DNA of 10,396 nucleotides from Stagonosporopsis chrysanthemi (GCA_022560025.1 JAFISE010000398.1:1-10396), one strand, 5' to 3'. Shown: positions 1 to 7,986, counted from the stretch's first letter. Program-made: numbers and translations. Notes: generated by a model not told the origin, from the sequence alone.

Positions 1-1
1 G

Positions 2-1342
2 CGCCTCATCCGAGAAGCCCACGACCAAGTATCCACTGCTCACCCAAGCGCGAAGAAAACCTACCAGCTACTATCCCAACAGTATCACTGGCGAGGCATA
101 GGCGCTAGCTGTGAACAATATGTGCGAAATTGTATCCCTTGTCGCCGTGGTCATCCGAAACAGACCCGACTCCGCAGGTACCTGCACCCGTTGCCTATCC
201 CTGATCGACCCATGCAGCACCTGTGCATAGATTTTAAGGATTTTCCAAAGGACAAAGCCGGATACGATCAGATACTTGTTATTATTGACCGTTTGACGAA
301 GCAGGCAATTACTATCCCGTGCTACAAGACCACAACTGCACGAGAGATAGCCTCCTTGTTTATCCAATGGGTCTATCGTTTTGGTCATACCCCTGAATCA
401 ATAGTGTCCGATCGTGGACCCCAGTTTGTGTCCCGTTTCTGGTCCGAGTTCTGTCAGATCATTGGCGTCAAAGTCAAGCTTTCTACTGCCTACCATAAGG
501 AAACTGACGGCCAAACAGAGATCATGAACAAGTACATTGACCAGCGGCTACGACCGTTTGTGACGTACTATCAAGATAACTGGTCCGAATTGCTGCCGCT
601 TATCGACCGCGCACAGCTTACCTTACCTCATTCTAGCATTGGAATGACTCCCTATCAAGTATTGTTTGGAAGCGAACCTAGACAGAGCTGGCAGTGGAAC
701 AGACCTGATACGGATACGACCCCTCGTGACAACCTAAACCACCAGGATGCACTTGCTCTAGCAACCCGCATGCACCAAGCTTGGAAGGTAGCCAAGGAGA
801 ACATGGAAAAGGCGCAGCTGCGAATGAGAGCCACCAAGGACAAGCACCGCAGTCCAGTTGACTGGGCAGTGGGTGATAAGGTATACTTGTCAACTAAGAA
901 CTTGGCTGTTGAGCGTCCCAGCCGAAAGCTATCCGACCTATGGGAAGGTCCGTTCGAAGTTCTTGAGCAAGTTAGTCATTCATGGCGTTTGAAACTTCCT
1001 TCTGGTTTACAAATTCACGACGTCTTCGCCCCAGATGTACTCTGCAAAGACCTAGCAGACCCTCTGTCTGGACAGGAAGCCCCAAAACCCTCAGGTATCC
1101 CAATTCAAGGAGTTAAGGAATGGGAAGTACACAAGATACTCACAAGTAAGCTAGTCTGACGACGCTTGAAGTACTGTGTGAGTTGGCTAGGACACGACCC
1201 TGACCCTACCTGGTACCCAGCGGAAAACTTTAAGAACGCTCCCTACAAGCTGAGAGCGTTTCACAATAAGTATCTGCAATCACCAGGTCCCCCAAAGCAG
1301 TTACTAAATTGGATTAAATCCTGGGAAGAAAACAGCCAGTAA
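2..1342 (+). pseudogene. Chromovirus pol 3' part: integrase plus chromodomain, one internal stop
   Basis: Integrase inserts retrotransposon cDNA into the chromosome. The frame is open from the window edge, so the start is missing. An HHCC zinc-binding region is visible: His codons at 20-22 and 41-43, and the pair CIPC at 131-142. The catalytic core shows Asp at 230-232, Asp at 410-412 (motif SDRGPQF) and Glu at 518-520 (TDGQTE), a D-x59-D-x35-E spacing typical of DDE integrases. GPF at 947-955 marks the C-terminal module. A chromodomain follows from about 1121 (WEVHKIL), with VSWLGHDPDPTWYPAENF further on. An in-frame TGA at 1157-1159 splits the chromodomain. It probably arose from CGA by a RIP-type change, since the right copy has TAA there. 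After it the same frame runs to TAA at 1340-1342. Integrase itself looks undamaged, but read-through would be needed for the targeting domain. Confidence 0.92.
1121..1290 (+). other. Chromodomain region of the left integrase
   Basis: The segment starts WEVHKIL, continues after the stop as RRLKYCVSWLGH, and ends TWYPAENF-KNAPYKL. This matches the aromatic and hydrophobic layout of chromovirus integrase chromodomains, which in this family bind modified histone tails and steer integration towards heterochromatin. The in-frame TGA lies between the first and second beta strands. The residue after KY is Cys here and Arg in the right copy (TGT against CGT), a C-to-T change in a pyrimidine-C-purine context, so this better copy has also been hit. 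Confidence 0.85.
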
Positions 1343-1459
1343 CAGTTTAAGTGAGCACGTCATGAATTTAAAAGACAAAGAAAATCTAGACTACTCTGAA
1401 CACCCACTGACCCAGCCAAGTAACAAAGGAAAACGTCTACTCTACTGTACAGGTGGTGA
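1343..1459. other. Spacer between pol and the antisense ORF
   Basis: This short stretch separates the end of chromovirus pol from the stop codon of the antisense ORF. It is conserved in the right arm at 8504-8620 with no net indel. No ORF or clear regulatory motif is evident. It would hold the 3' end of any antisense transcript. Confidence 0.5.
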
Positions 1460-1960
1460 TCAAGCCGGAGCCTCACTGACGTTGCTCATCTCCTCCTCAG
1501 CGTCCACCATAGGAGTATCCAAAGGAAGCTGAGCCTTCTCAGGCACAGTTTGCTTGGGACCCTTGCCCCTGGTGCTCCGCCGTGGAGCCTCAACCACCGG
1601 AGCCTGCAGGGATACCACAGCCTGCCTGAGCTCCGCCACCTCATCCCGCAGGGACCTTACCTGCGCGGTGAGCGCCCCCATCGCCTCCATCGAGGCCCGA
1701 TCAGTGACGGGCTGGACGTGGTACTGATGGAGTAACACGTCGGCGGCCGACACCTCTTTGAGCTGCGCAGTCGCCACCTGCACCACACTCGCCAAGGCAT
1801 GGGCTGACCGACGGAGGTCATCCCAAGCAGTCTCACAAACAGCCTGCGCAGCTGTCGCCTCCAGCTCCCCCAACTCCCCACTTTCCTCTGCTGTAGCCTC
1901 CTCCCACGCGACGAGGTCGCCCCAAAAAGCATTGTACTCGGGTCTGACGTAAATCGGCAC
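1460..1960 (-). CDS. Antisense accessory ORF: acidic coiled-coil protein (probable last exon)
   Basis: This is a 166-codon open frame antisense to the retrotransposon, ending at TGA (1460-1462). I do not recognise the family. The predicted protein has an acidic, Ala/Glu-rich N-terminal half (for example EEATAEESGELGELEATAAQ). A clear heptad pattern follows (MEAMGALTAQVRSLRDEVAE and onward), suggesting a coiled coil and oligomerisation. Next come a basic patch RRSTRGKGPKQ, possibly nuclear-localising or nucleic-acid binding, and an acidic tail. The first codon is GTG with an in-frame TAG just before it, so it is unlikely to be a true start. Instead, a branch-point-like GCTAAC about 10 nt upstream of a TAG suggests this is an exon after a spliced intron. 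The GC- and CpG-rich composition differs from the flanks. The same 166-codon frame occurs in the right arm with two stops. Expression is unproven. Confidence 0.6.
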   Translation of the reverse strand: MPIYVRPEYNAFWGDLVAWEEATAEESGELGELEATAAQAVCETAWDDLRRSAHALASVVQVATAQLKEVSAADVLLHQYHVQPVTDRASMEAMGALTAQVRSLRDEVAELRQAVVSLQAPVVEAPRRSTRGKGPKQTVPEKAQLPLDTPMVDAEEEMSNVSEAPA

Positions 1961-1976
1961 CTATTCAAAAGTTAGC
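1961..1976 (-). promoter_or_regulatory. Putative 3' splice site of the antisense gene
   Basis: On the minus strand the sequence reads GCTAACTTTTGAATAG immediately before the GTG of the coiled-coil ORF. It combines a fungal branch-point consensus (RCTAAC) with a TAG acceptor about 10 nt further on. It is identical in the right arm at 7987-8002. The matching donor is not resolved: minus-strand candidates with GT at an in-phase position (GTCATC, GTGTAC) are weak. Confidence 0.5.
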
Positions 1977-2007
1977 CTAAGGACTGATAGGAGGAGAGTG
2001 ATGGTGA

Positions 2008-2406
2008 TCAAACTAGACGACACTTCTCGTTCTGAAGTGTGCAATAAGCACACTTTGACGACGACGCCTTGTTGAAGGCGTACACTACTGCGTTCCCCCG
2101 CGCGAAGGCCTGAATTGAACGAAGGCAGATGACCTGATAGGCCACTGCAAGAGCGCTGGGAGGGACAGGTATTGGCATGGTGACTGAAAAACGAGCCTGG
2201 CAACAGTTAGCAGCAATCAGATGAAGTTGTTTAAGGTACTTGCAGCAAGAATTAGTGTCTGTTAGAGAACAGAAACAGGCAGGGCACGCGTTGTTTACTT
2301 GAGAAGCACGCCGTAAGCAATTTAACCTGATTAGGGAGTAGATTAAACGCGTTTCCACAGTTACCACGACGTTAGTGAAAGCCACCCTGTTGGCGCAGGC
2401 TCTCAC
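2008..2406 (-). CDS. Cysteine-rich antisense frame upstream of the coiled-coil ORF
   Basis: This frame of about 132 codons lies just upstream of the coiled-coil ORF on the same (minus) strand. It is cysteine rich: ACPACFC, NSCCKY and NCCQAR form closely spaced pairs that could bind zinc, followed by the proline-rich stretch MPIPVPPSALA. It has no upstream in-frame ATG before a stop, so it cannot be a complete simple ORF. An internal ATG or an unseen upstream exon would be needed. The right arm keeps the same frame from 7557 with one stop at 7851-7853. The inference is that it supplies the first coding exon(s) of a spliced antisense gene ending at 1460. The alternative is a chance open frame in conserved non-coding retrotransposon sequence. 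Confidence 0.35.
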   Translation of the reverse strand: MRACANRVAFTNVVVTVETRLIYSLIRLNCLRRASQVNNACPACFCSLTDTNSCCKYLKQLHLIAANCCQARFSVTMPIPVPPSALAVAYQVICLRSIQAFARGNAVVYAFNKASSSKCAYCTLQNEKCRLV

Positions 2407-2659
2407 AACAGATATAAGCCTAGTAACGATCTGATTCGCCTAGTTATTGTTACTAGAGAGCTTGCCTAGGACAGATAAGTGTGGGGTGGCTGACATAGGT
2501 TGTGCAGCAAAACCTAAATAGAGGTTGACAACAGTAAAGGAAGACTAGAGTCTTAGGACAGATAGGAGTTAGATGTGTTTTACGCCTTCCTAAAGTTTGA
2601 ACCTTTATAGCACAAGAATTTTCCTTACAATTTTGCAGAATTAGGGACAATCTGCCTAC
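2407..2659. other. Non-coding 3' region before the polypurine tract
   Basis: This sequence separates the antisense cysteine-rich frame from the polypurine tract and shows no convincing gene. A minus-strand TTATATC at about 2410-2416 could be a weak TATA-like element for the antisense gene, but the evidence is thin. It is matched by the right arm at 7304-7556. Confidence 0.4.
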
Positions 2660-2670
2660 AAGGAGGGGGG
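2660..2670 (+). promoter_or_regulatory. Polypurine tract (PPT), left copy
   Basis: AAGGAGGGGGG lies three bases before the LTR start. A purine run directly upstream of the 3' LTR is the RNase H-resistant primer for plus-strand cDNA synthesis in LTR retroelements. The same tract is present at 7293-7303 on the opposite strand. Confidence 0.88.
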
Positions 2671-2673
2671 TAA

Positions 2674-2951
2674 TGTAAGAACAAGCTGAGTTCTTCAAGC
2701 CTATCTTACATTACCTGACAACTACCTGACTCAGATCTGTCTTCTAACTGCTCCTCAGTACAGTCTTCCCTGAGCTTCTAGGTATAAGAGGAGAAGCCTC
2801 TACAGAGTTTAGATAGATAGTTTTAAAGTATCCTTTTGTACAAGACCTATAGGAATAGAGATCTAGTCCTGCAGTTTATCCTAGTGCTCCTATACACCTC
2901 GTAGCAGATACCTATGCGATTCAGACCCCTCTAGCATCCTGTGTCGTTACA
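2674..2951 (+). repeat. 3' LTR, left chromovirus copy (278 bp)
   Basis: The LTR begins TGTAAGAAC and ends GTCGTTACA, giving TGTAA...TTACA inverted ends, and it is preceded by a polypurine tract. It is exactly as long as the right LTR, with about ten differences between them, all transitions. A TATA-like TATAAG at 2783-2788 could be the element's promoter. Immediately downstream the composition changes abruptly to saturated AT-rich LINE sequence. The five bases after the LTR, ATTTC, should be one half of a target-site duplication if integration was the usual 5 bp type. The other half is outside the window. Confidence 0.92.
2783..2788 (+). promoter_or_regulatory. TATA-like element in the left LTR
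   Basis: TATAAG lies about 110 bp into the LTR, a plausible place for the core promoter of an LTR retrotransposon. The same motif is kept in the right LTR on the minus strand. Support is positional only. Confidence 0.4.
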
Positions 2952-4040
2952 ATTTCTACTATAGTACTAGTTAAAACAAGATAGGCTATTACTTTAGCTA
3001 GCAAGGCAATTTAGGACTAGCTTATAACCTAAGAGAACTAAGATTACATGCTTAGAGCTCTAGAAAGTAACACAGTTTAACTCTTAGAGTGCTAAATTAA
3101 CTATGCTGTGTAAAGAGTACTTAGCTTCTTTTAGACTCTAGAAGAGATAGAGATACCTACTACTACTTAACTAGTTAAAGAAGAAGTCTACTTACAGACA
3201 AGAAAGCAGCTAGCTAGCTGCAGACTTTTACAATATAGAGCTAATAATTAAAGCCTTACTACTTAGATTGTCTCTTATAAAGAGCTAGTTAAGGCGTTTA
3301 GGCTTTTTAGTACTAGCTAGTTTTTAAAGAAAATTAACAAGTATTTTACTATCTAGTAATATAACTCTAGCTGTTAGAGCTTTTATAACTTAGCTTAGTA
3401 TAATTAAATAGCTTACTGTGTTTACTGTAGTAACTATATAGACAGACACTAAGGCTAGTATAAAGAAAAGTGCTTTTATAAAGCTTTTTATACTAACTAC
3501 TATAGCTTATACTTAGCTAGCTACTTTAACTACTCTGCAGCTTTTTACTAAGTTAATAAGTATATTATTAAACTTATAAAGGCTAAGCTAAAAGCTATTT
3601 ACTGTGCAGGCAAGATAGCACAGTAGTACTTTTACTAAACTATTAAAGAAACTTTTTAATAGTTAACTTTTTAACTAGAAGCTACTTAGTAAGAGACTAT
3701 AGAGCTAGCAGCTTCTTATACTTTAGTACAAAGGCTTAAAATAAATATAGTATAGAAGTATAAAATAGTTATAGCTCTTAGAGCTACTACTCTTCTTGTA
3801 CTTGTACTAACTAACAGCAGAACAAAGAAACTAAGGTAAGCTGCTATAAGCTAGAAAAGCCTAAATATAGAGCAACTGTTAGCTAGCAGCCTTTACTCTT
3901 AACTAACTATCTATACTAACTTGTCTACTTTAGAAAGAAAAGATATTAGTATAAGTAATAACTTACTATCTTTATACTAAAACACTTCTACAATACTCTA
4001 GCTTCTAGTAGGTATTAATAACCTAGCCTTTGTATATACT
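2952..4040 (+). pseudogene. LINE ORF1 (Gag-like) remnant
   Basis: In the frame of codons starting at 3417 the translation, stops ignored, contains a cluster resembling the degraded CCHC zinc knuckles of Tad-type Gag. Examples are NSSC before 3372, CVYCSNYIDRH from 3417, and YKEKC ending near 3473. Several Tyr codons here would be Cys or His before a C-to-T or G-to-A change. Upstream the same frame reads through a hydrophilic, Glu/Lys-rich segment such as LVKEEVYLQTRKQLASCRLL, consistent with a Gag N-terminal region. ORF1 proteins bind the element RNA. The frame is crossed by very many TAA/TAG codons and is not functional. The start is lost to the left LTR junction, and the end is placed only approximately where the ORF2 endonuclease frame becomes recognisable. 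Confidence 0.6.
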
Positions 4041-7011
4041 AAGCTAATATTAGAAGATACTTACTTTAGTATATTATACTACTAAAAATAGCTTATTAGA
4101 AAGGTATAGATATTGTGTATATTTAGGAGCCTTTTATATGCACTAAATCTAGAACCTTTACTTATTCTAGCTTTAAGCATACTGTACCTATTAGTACCTA
4201 GAACAACTCTAATATACTAAGCTTTACTTACTCTAGAGTAATAATATACATCTGTAAAGGATTATACCTATACTATTAAGCTAGAGAGAGCCTTAATTAC
4301 CTAGATATACTATAGGTAGTAGTAAACAGAATCTTTATACTTAACTACTATAAGTGTCTTTATACTCTAGATATTATACAATACGTCTCTTGTCTTATAC
4401 TTTTACTACTGTGCCTTGTAAAGAGAGACTTTAATACTAGACATAAATTATTTAAGCTTACTATTACTACAGCTAATAAAAAGATAGAGCTTACTAAGTA
4501 AGCTTTTAATACCTTTATAGACTATATTAGAATACTAGAGTAGCTTATACACAGTGCTAGCTATATCTTAAATCTTACCTTCTTTAATATTTTATTTGCC
4601 TAGTCTGCTGTTAACACTAACATGCACAGCAGCTTAGACTATAAGATAATAGTAACTTCTATCTCTGTCTTTATAATAAGCACTTAGTACCTTAAGCAGC
4701 ACTACTATAGAGTCTTAGAAGCAAACCTACTTAAGTTTACTAGGCTAGTAAAGATAAAAGTTTAGAATATTCTAGACCTACTAGCTATATAGAAGATATT
4801 ACAGCTTAATAAGTATATTAAGCTGCTTATAGAAACTATAGAGTATATAATATAGATAGTAAGTAGAAGTGTTTATAAAAAAAGCTATGCTGCACTATAG
4901 TAGATAGAAGAGTATAAAGTAGCCTACTAAGTTTATAAACAAGCATACTAGCTATACTCTAGCTGTCTACTTAAAAAAAGACAGACTTTTAAAACTATAG
5001 TCTAATAAGCAAAGAAGCAGTATTAAAGATATGTAATTAACAATACTAAGTATAATAAAGACCTGTTTAAGATTATTACTTAGTATAAGCTTATACTAGA
5101 AAATTAAGACACTTTACTTATAATAAACAACGCAACTATATTAGATCTCTTAGAGAAAGTAGAAGCTCTTAGAAAGAAAGTCTTTAACTAGTTTAAAGCA
5201 AAAGACAACCTTAGCTACTTCTTAAAAGAGACTGCAGTGTTGCTCCTATAGAGCACACACATGTTACTAGAAAAAACTAAGTAAAATATAATAAAAGTCT
5301 TAAATACCTTACTAAGTACTAATTACTTTACTATATACTTACTTTATGCCTGCTAAACCTATATAGTAGAGCTTATACAAAGGATCTACTAGCAATACTT
5401 ACAGCTTAGTTACTTCTTAGTATAATAAAAGCTTGTAGAGGTAATAATAATACTAAAGGCAGAGAAACTAGATTAGATATTGCTCTGCTCTTAGAGACTT
5501 ATAGCGCTCTTTTCTTGTATTAGAAAAAGACTTAAGTAGATAGTAGCTAGATAAATAGCTTAGACTACTATAATACACAAGATCTTTAGCTCTTAGCACA
5601 GTAGTACTTTTTTAAAGTACTTTATAGTAGACTTAATAGTAGTGTTTACTTATAATATAAAAGTAGTATAGGTACTAAGGTAGTATATTATAATAGTTAC
5701 TTTAGACATGCAGAGAGCTTTTAACACTTTTTTTAAGAATTGCCTGCTGCACTAGATAGCTTAGCAAGGCTAGCTGTAAGAGACCTTGCTTTTTATAGAC
5801 TCTTTCTTTACTAAACGCAGAGTTTAAGTCTGCCTTAGCTAAGTAACTACTTCTAGCTACCTAGTTGCTTACAGTACACTTTAAAGCTTACTGCTCTTAC
5901 TTATTCTATATATACTGTACTTAGCAGAGCTCTTCTTTATAGATACTAAACAGAAGTTTAGGTACGCTAACAATATATACTTATACTAAGCTTTACACTT
6001 TATAGATAATAATATTAAGCTTTTAGTAGTAGACTTAAGGCAGATCTTAGTATAGAGAGATATAAATAAAGTTACCTTTACTTTAAAAAAGTAAGAAATA
6101 ATTTACTTAACTAGATAATATAGTAGCTATACTCTTTTCTATATAGTAGACAAGTATCTTACAATCTACTTAATCTTCTTAAGTAAAGAGTATAGTTAGC
6201 TTGCTTTATAGTAGCTAAGAGTCTAGTTTAATTACAGACTTACCTTTTAATACTATATTGCTACACACACTGCAAAAGCTACTAAGGTAGCTTACTATAT
6301 ATATAGCCTAGCTAAGACTACTTATAAGCTTCTAGCTAGCTTACTTTGCAAAGCTACTATTACTTATATATACTTATTACTTTTTTATAAGATTAAATAC
6401 TAGTATAAAAGTAGTACTAAACAAGTATAAGACTTTAAAATAAATAAACTATAAGTAGTTAGTGTTTATATTAAGTAGTATATAGCTACTATAGATAAGA
6501 CACTAGCAATAGCAGCAAGAAGTATCTTACTAGCCTAGAGAACAACTCTTATAGCTGTACTCTTCTAAGATACTAGACTGCTACTAGTAGTAGTAGTATT
6601 AAAAAAAGCTAAACTTAGATTTGCAGTATACCTATACACTATAAATACAGACTACCTTCTTACTAAGTATATAAAAGCATATATTATAAATAAAAGTATA
6701 AAGACTAGATAAGTCTAGTAAGTTTAAACTAAAGTATAATAGATAGTGTTTCTTCTACTAAAGATCTCTAGAGCTACACTTACAGTACTTTACTACTTAG
6801 CTAGCTACTACGCAGATCTAATACTTAGTATAGATAAGAAGACTGCTGCTAAAACCTTCTATAAATAGTAGGCTTAGCTCTTACTATTAGATATTACTAT
6901 CTTCTTAGATAGTTCTAAATAGTATATAAAAAAAAGAGAAAAATAAGTTACTTATAGCTTTATAGTATATTAAAACAGACAGCAGCTATATAATAGCTAA
7001 GAGTTACTTAG
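4041..7011 (+). pseudogene. LINE ORF2 remnant: endonuclease, reverse transcriptase, partial RNase H
   Basis: All recognisable motifs fall in one frame (codon start = 2 modulo 3), so no net frameshift has accumulated. The apurinic-like endonuclease shows IDIVYI-stop-EPF (Glu at 4127-4129, the QEP motif), RDFNTRH at 4424-4444 (GDFN motif) and SLDYKI near 4634 (SDHxxI motif, His now Tyr). Reverse transcriptase shows LDMQRAF from 5702, and YANN at 5963-5974 where the family has YADD, so both catalytic aspartates have become Asn. After a connection region, RNase H begins at ITIFLDSS (6893-6916; first catalytic Asp at 6908-6910) and is cut off by the right LTR. The changes (CAG to TAG, TGG to TAG, GAC to AAC) are the expected products of C-to-T on either strand. 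It is non-functional; dozens of stops interrupt it. Confidence 0.82.
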
Positions 7012-7289
7012 TGTAACAACACAGGATGCTAGAGGGGTCTAAATCGCATAGGTATTTGCTACGAGGTGTATAGGAGCACTAGGATAAACTGCAGGACTAG
7101 ATCTCTATTCCTATAGGTCTTGTACAAAAGGATACTTTAAAACTATCTATCTAAACTCTGTAGAGGCTTCCCTTCTTATACCTAGAAGCTTAAGGAAGAC
7201 TGTACTAAGGAGCAGTTAGAAGACAGATCTGAGTTAGGTAGTTGTCAGGTAATGTAAGATAGGCTTAAAGAACTCAGCTTGTTCTTACA
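7012..7289 (-). repeat. 3' LTR, right chromovirus copy (278 bp)
   Basis: Read on the minus strand it begins TGTAAGAAC and ends TTGTTACA, the same length as the left LTR. About ten transitions separate the two. Six of them are C-to-T in a pyrimidine-C-purine context (either strand) with the mutated base in this copy. The TATA-like motif lies at 7175-7180. The inner end abuts the saturated LINE at 7011. Confidence 0.92.
7175..7180 (-). promoter_or_regulatory. TATA-like element in the right LTR
   Basis: CTTATA on the plus strand is TATAAG on the minus strand, conserved at the position equivalent to 2783-2788. As a candidate core promoter it is supported by position and conservation only. Confidence 0.4.
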
Positions 7290-7292
7290 TTA

Positions 7293-7303
7293 CCCCCCTC
7301 CTT
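7293..7303 (-). promoter_or_regulatory. Polypurine tract (PPT), right copy
   Basis: CCCCCCTCCTT on the plus strand is AAGGAGGGGGG on the minus strand, three bases from the LTR boundary. It is identical to the left-copy tract. Confidence 0.88.
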
Positions 7304-7556
7304 GTAGGCAGATTGTCCCTAATTCTGCAAAATTGTAAGGAAAATTCTTGTGCTATAAAGGTTTAAACTTTAGGAAGGCGTAAAACACATCTAACTCCTA
7401 TCTGTCCTAAGACTCTAGTCTTCTTTTACTATTGTTAACTTCTATTTAGGTTTTGCTGCACAACCTATGTTAGCTACTCTGCACTTATCTGTCCTAGGCA
7501 AGCTCTCTAGTAATGATAACTAGGCAAATTAGATTGTTACTAGGCTTATATCTGTT
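7304..7556. other. Non-coding 3' region of the right chromovirus copy
   Basis: This is the counterpart of 2407-2659, between the polypurine tract and the cysteine-rich frame. No gene is evident. Confidence 0.4.
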
Positions 7557-7955
7557 GTAAGAGCCTGCGCCAACAGGGTAGCTTTTACTAACATTGTGGT
7601 GACTGTAGAAACGCGTTTGATCTACTCCCTAATTAGGTTAAATTGCTTACAGCGTGCTTCTCAAGTAAACAACGCATGCCCTGCCTGTTTCTGTTCTCTA
7701 ACAGACACTAATTCTTGCTGCAAGTACTTTAAACAACTTTATCTAATCACTGCTAACTGTTGCCAGGCTCGTTTTTTGGTCACTATGCTGATACCTGTCC
7801 CTCTTAGCGCTCTTGCGGTGGCCCATTGGGTCATCTGCCTTTGTTCAATTTAGGCCTTTGCGCAGGGGAACGCAGTAGTGTACGCCTTTAACAAGGCGTC
7901 GTTGTCAAAGTGTGCTTATTACACACTTTAGAACGAGAAGTGTTGTCTGGTTTAA
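7557..7955 (+). pseudogene. Cysteine-rich antisense frame, right copy, one stop
   Basis: This is the counterpart of 2008-2406, antisense to the right chromovirus. The cysteine pattern (NNACPACFCSLTDTNSCCKY) is identical to the left copy. CAG has become TAG at 7851-7853 in a TCA context. A further TAG lies near 7927, and the part after 7853 is otherwise recognisable. As on the left, the frame has no upstream in-frame ATG, so it would have to be an internal exon or start at an internal ATG. Confidence 0.35.
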
Positions 7956-7986
7956 TTACTATCACTCTCCTCCTATTAGTCCTTAG

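Larger units (their letters stand above)
1..2951 (+). mobile_element. Ty3/gypsy chromovirus, left copy (3' part)
   Basis: This is the 3' portion of an LTR retrotransposon read on the plus strand. In order it holds the integrase zinc-binding region, the DDE core, a GPF motif, a chromodomain, a 1.33 kb non-pol segment with an antisense ORF, a polypurine tract and a 278 bp LTR. The order integrase then chromodomain then 3' LTR is diagnostic of the chromovirus branch of Ty3/gypsy. The 5' LTR, primer-binding site, gag, protease, reverse transcriptase and most of RNase H lie outside the window. The copy is lightly mutated, with only one in-frame stop in the visible pol. Confidence 0.93.
1..2951 (+). 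repeat. Left arm of large inverted repeat
   Basis: This arm pairs with 7012-9962 on the opposite strand. Landmarks checked in both arms (window-edge codons, integrase Asp and Gln codons, pol stop, antisense ORF ends, polypurine tract, LTR ends) all satisfy left + right = 9963. The arms are therefore colinear without net insertion or deletion. Differences are scattered and mostly C/T or G/A. Confidence 0.93.
2952..7011 (+). mobile_element. Tad1-like non-LTR retrotransposon (LINE), saturated by RIP-type mutation, truncated at both ends
   Basis: This AT-rich 4060 bp core looks featureless because every frame is full of TAA and TAG. Read on the plus strand with stops ignored, it resolves into a fungal LINE: a Gag-like ORF1 with cysteine/histidine motifs, then ORF2 with endonuclease, reverse transcriptase and the first motif of RNase H. 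Its 5' end is cut by the left LTR and its 3' end by the right LTR, so both termini lie outside the window or are lost. Scanning by eye found no TCA, CCA, TCG, CCG, TGA, TGG, CGA or CGG in this interval. Surviving CpA and TpG sites are all in other flanking contexts. Confidence 0.85.

Noticed and set aside
71..388. Minus-strand ORF opposite the left integrase (and its counterpart at 9575-9895)
   Set aside because: It is a shadow of the integrase frame, which has clear HHCC and DDE motifs; the antisense product resembles nothing and lies wholly inside pol.
655..893. Short minus-strand ORFs within pol, and 9120-9308 in the other arm
   Set aside because: They overlap conserved integrase C-terminal sequence in the coding frame; no independent evidence.
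1550..1952. Plus-strand ORFs opposite the antisense coiled-coil gene
   Set aside because: They are shadows; the minus-strand frame is longer, has a sensible heptad pattern and keeps its length in both arms.
1958..1960. GTG as the translation start of the 166-codon antisense ORF
   Set aside because: A GTG start is unlikely in a fungus and the preceding codon is TAG; a splice acceptor at this point is the better explanation.
2453..2698. Minus-strand 81-codon ORF near the LTR
   Set aside because: It runs across the polypurine tract into the LTR and has no recognisable domain; it is probably chance.
2952..7011. CTAG/TAGC-rich motifs as a satellite or regulatory repeat
   Set aside because: The motifs follow from loss of all YCR cytosines; there is no fixed period, and the sequence translates as a degraded LINE.
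2952..7011. AT-rich core as a centromere or replication origin
   Set aside because: AT richness is accounted for by mutation of a recognisable LINE; nothing specific to centromere or origin function was seen.
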